In this document: positions 50,671 to 51,720 of the stretch, piece by piece
How the letters are laid out: each line of letters begins with the position of its first letter
Position numbering within the stretch: position 1 is the stretch's first letter
Source of the DNA: JACOXT01 sp964372855
GTDB taxonomy: Bacteria > Patescibacteriota > Microgenomatia > Levybacterales > UBA12049
Reading direction: 5' to 3'
DNA: 51,720 nt
Assembly (NCBI GenBank): GCA_964372855.1
Contig: CAYJRY010000003.1
Coordinates: 1-51,720, forward strand
Program-made: the position numbers and the translations under genes
The notes under the pieces: model-generated
What the model saw: only the letters and a program-made list of their open reading frames with translations
Told to the model about the DNA's origin: nothing
Database searches by the model: none

Positions 50671-51720
50671 ATGTTTGATTTTGCAAGAATCTTTCATTTT
50701 TATAATCTTTTATTAGTAAAGGTTATTAGAATATTTGCCTTTATATTTTTGTCATGGGTTATTATTATTCAAGCCTTAACTTCGCCCACATTTACAATAA
50801 ATCAAAATCCCTTTTTATTTTTCCTATCAATTCTTATAATGTTTGAGGTTTTTTTCCGCTTCAAAATCGCCAGGATGAGACCTTCTGTTTTTGTAAAAGA
50901 TAATGATAGAAAAAATATTTATAATTCTTTCACGATAGAGGCTTTGAGTATATTTATTTCATCCAAAAGTTCGAATGATATAGTAAATAGTCTCTTAAAT
51001 AAACCTCAGATTAGATTTATTTTACAAAAGTCAGATTTAGTGGTGTCAGATATTAAACTTTTGAAGATTCCAAAAGAATCAATGGCTACGTATGCATTTG
51101 AAACTGCAAAAAAATTAAGCGGTAAATTTGTCACAACAATGGATTTATTTGTATCTTATCTTCTGATGACTGAATATCAAACAAACGTGCTATTTAATAA
51201 GAAATTAAAAAAAGAAGAATTTTTAGACATTCTATTTTGGGCAAGAAATTCCTATATGGAGGAAGAGATAGTTAGGCCAATAAGATTTGAATTCTGGGGC
51301 GAAGGAATTGGAGAATCATGGGTTTATGGGTGGACTGTTGAAACACAAAAATATATGGTTGATATTACTTCAGATGCATTAAACAAAAAGCCTCTACTTG
51401 TTGGTAGGGAGAAAGAATACAGACAGGTTTTGGAGGCAATGAGTGCTAAAAAATCAGTAGTTTTAGTAGGTGAGGCAGGAAGTGGCAGAAATACACTTGT
51501 TGAGTCTCTGGCATATGAAAGTTTTATGGGAAATCTGAAGGGTAATTTGTATCACAAGAGATTTCATCAACTTTTAGTTGATGTGCTTCTTGCAGGTACG
51601 CAAAATCAAGGGGAACTTGAAGAGCGCTTAGATGCAGTAATAGCAGAGATTGCACATTCAATAAATATTATTATTTATATTCCGAATTTTGAAAGTATTA
51701 TGGGAGCCAGTTCATTCAAT
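50671..51720 (+). CDS. ClpC-like AAA+ protein with membrane anchor, degenerate D1 site (3' truncated)
   Basis: 350 aa visible; runs off the window. Two membrane helices (about residues 17-36 and 47-65), then a Clp-N-like helical region (ESMATYAFETAKKLSGKFVTTMDLFVSYLLMTE, about 135-170) and the D1 AAA+ domain: PLLVGREKEY, Walker A position GEAGSGRNT (residues 267-275) and AGTQNQGELEERLDAVIAEI (the AGTxxRGExEER segment). The Walker A Lys-Thr is replaced by Arg-Asn (R273, N274), and the Walker B Asp-Glu by Pro-Asn in IIIYIPNFE (P338, N339). So D1 appears unable to hydrolyse ATP; D2 lies outside the window. Probably the unfoldase of a membrane-linked ClpP-type system. Confidence 0.75.
   Translation, partial: MFDFARIFHFYNLLLVKVIRIFAFIFLSWVIIIQALTSPTFTINQNPFLFFLSILIMFEVFFRFKIARMRPSVFVKDNDRKNIYNSFTIEALSIFISSKSSNDIVNSLLNKPQIRFILQKSDLVVSDIKLLKIPKESMATYAFETAKKLSGKFVTTMDLFVSYLLMTEYQTNVLFNKKLKKEEFLDILFWARNSYMEEEIVRPIRFEFWGEGIGESWVYGWTVETQKYMVDITSDALNKKPLLVGREKEYRQVLEAMSAKKSVVLVGEAGSGRNTLVESLAYESFMGNLKGNLYHKRFHQLLVDVLLAGTQNQGELEERLDAVIAEIAHSINIIIYIPNFESIMGASSFN

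Overview
The window looks like a chromosomal stretch of a Candidate Phyla Radiation (Patescibacteria) bacterium, most likely of the Microgenomates type. The DNA is AT-rich (roughly one third G+C by eye) and tightly packed, with many 4-bp ATGA overlaps. TGA is used as a stop (for example at 10411-10413 and 46733-46735), which argues against the recoded Gracilibacteria/Absconditabacteria. Several proteins are shorter than their usual family length (HrcA, DnaJ, MetG, the glucan phosphorylase). Assignment to a lineage is inference from gene content; no rRNA, tRNA or CRISPR array was found. There is one 10-N scaffold gap (838-847), inside a subtilase region.

Layout. 1-5.7 kb: a secreted subtilase with LamG and CARDB domains broken by the gap, a membrane protein with an apparently inactive signal-peptidase-like domain, nickel superoxide dismutase with its maturation peptidase, and a membrane-anchored methyltransferase. 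5.7-11.2 kb: FemAB-like ligase and UvrD helicase (minus), triosephosphate isomerase, LytR-CpsA-Psr protein and a PsbP-like membrane protein (plus). 11.4-20.6 kb: a large DUF2298 membrane protein, a HAD protein, an SDR epimerase and three GT39-like membrane glycosyltransferases. 20.7-24.7 kb: minus-strand genes for PilN, PilO, a small anchored protein, an FN3 surface protein and an FAD oxidoreductase, with rpsT. 24.8-32.4 kb: murJ-lepA, a leucine-rich-repeat secreted protein that is GC-richer than its surroundings, and groES-groEL. 32.5-40.4 kb: DUF4349 and PEGA/SH3 proteins, then a six-gene minus-strand operon tatD-GT2-GT39-small membrane protein-WecA/MraY-like-UbiA-like (decaprenylphosphoryl-phosphoribose synthase type). 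40.7-45.2 kb: a divergent alpha-glucan phosphorylase, Nudix-metG and two small membrane proteins. 45.3-51.7 kb: hrcA-grpE-dnaK-dnaJ behind a CIRCE-like operator, two unknown proteins and a ClpC-like AAA+ protein whose first ATPase site looks dead, cut by the window end.

How it fits together. Most of the window serves the cell envelope (polyprenyl-linked sugar transfer, lipid II flipping, cell-wall polymer attachment, surface adhesins, pilus assembly) and proteostasis (GroESL, DnaK system, Clp-like). Two cross-cutting signals stand out. First, short AT-rich tandem or inverted repeats, a GTCATTCTGA stem-loop family and a GC-rich palindrome are scattered between genes and also in frame inside conserved genes (tpiA, lepA, femAB, GT39, DUF2298). 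Second, many first genes have a -10 box (often TGN-TATAAT) ending only 6-9 nt before the ATG and no Shine-Dalgarno sequence, which predicts leaderless mRNAs.
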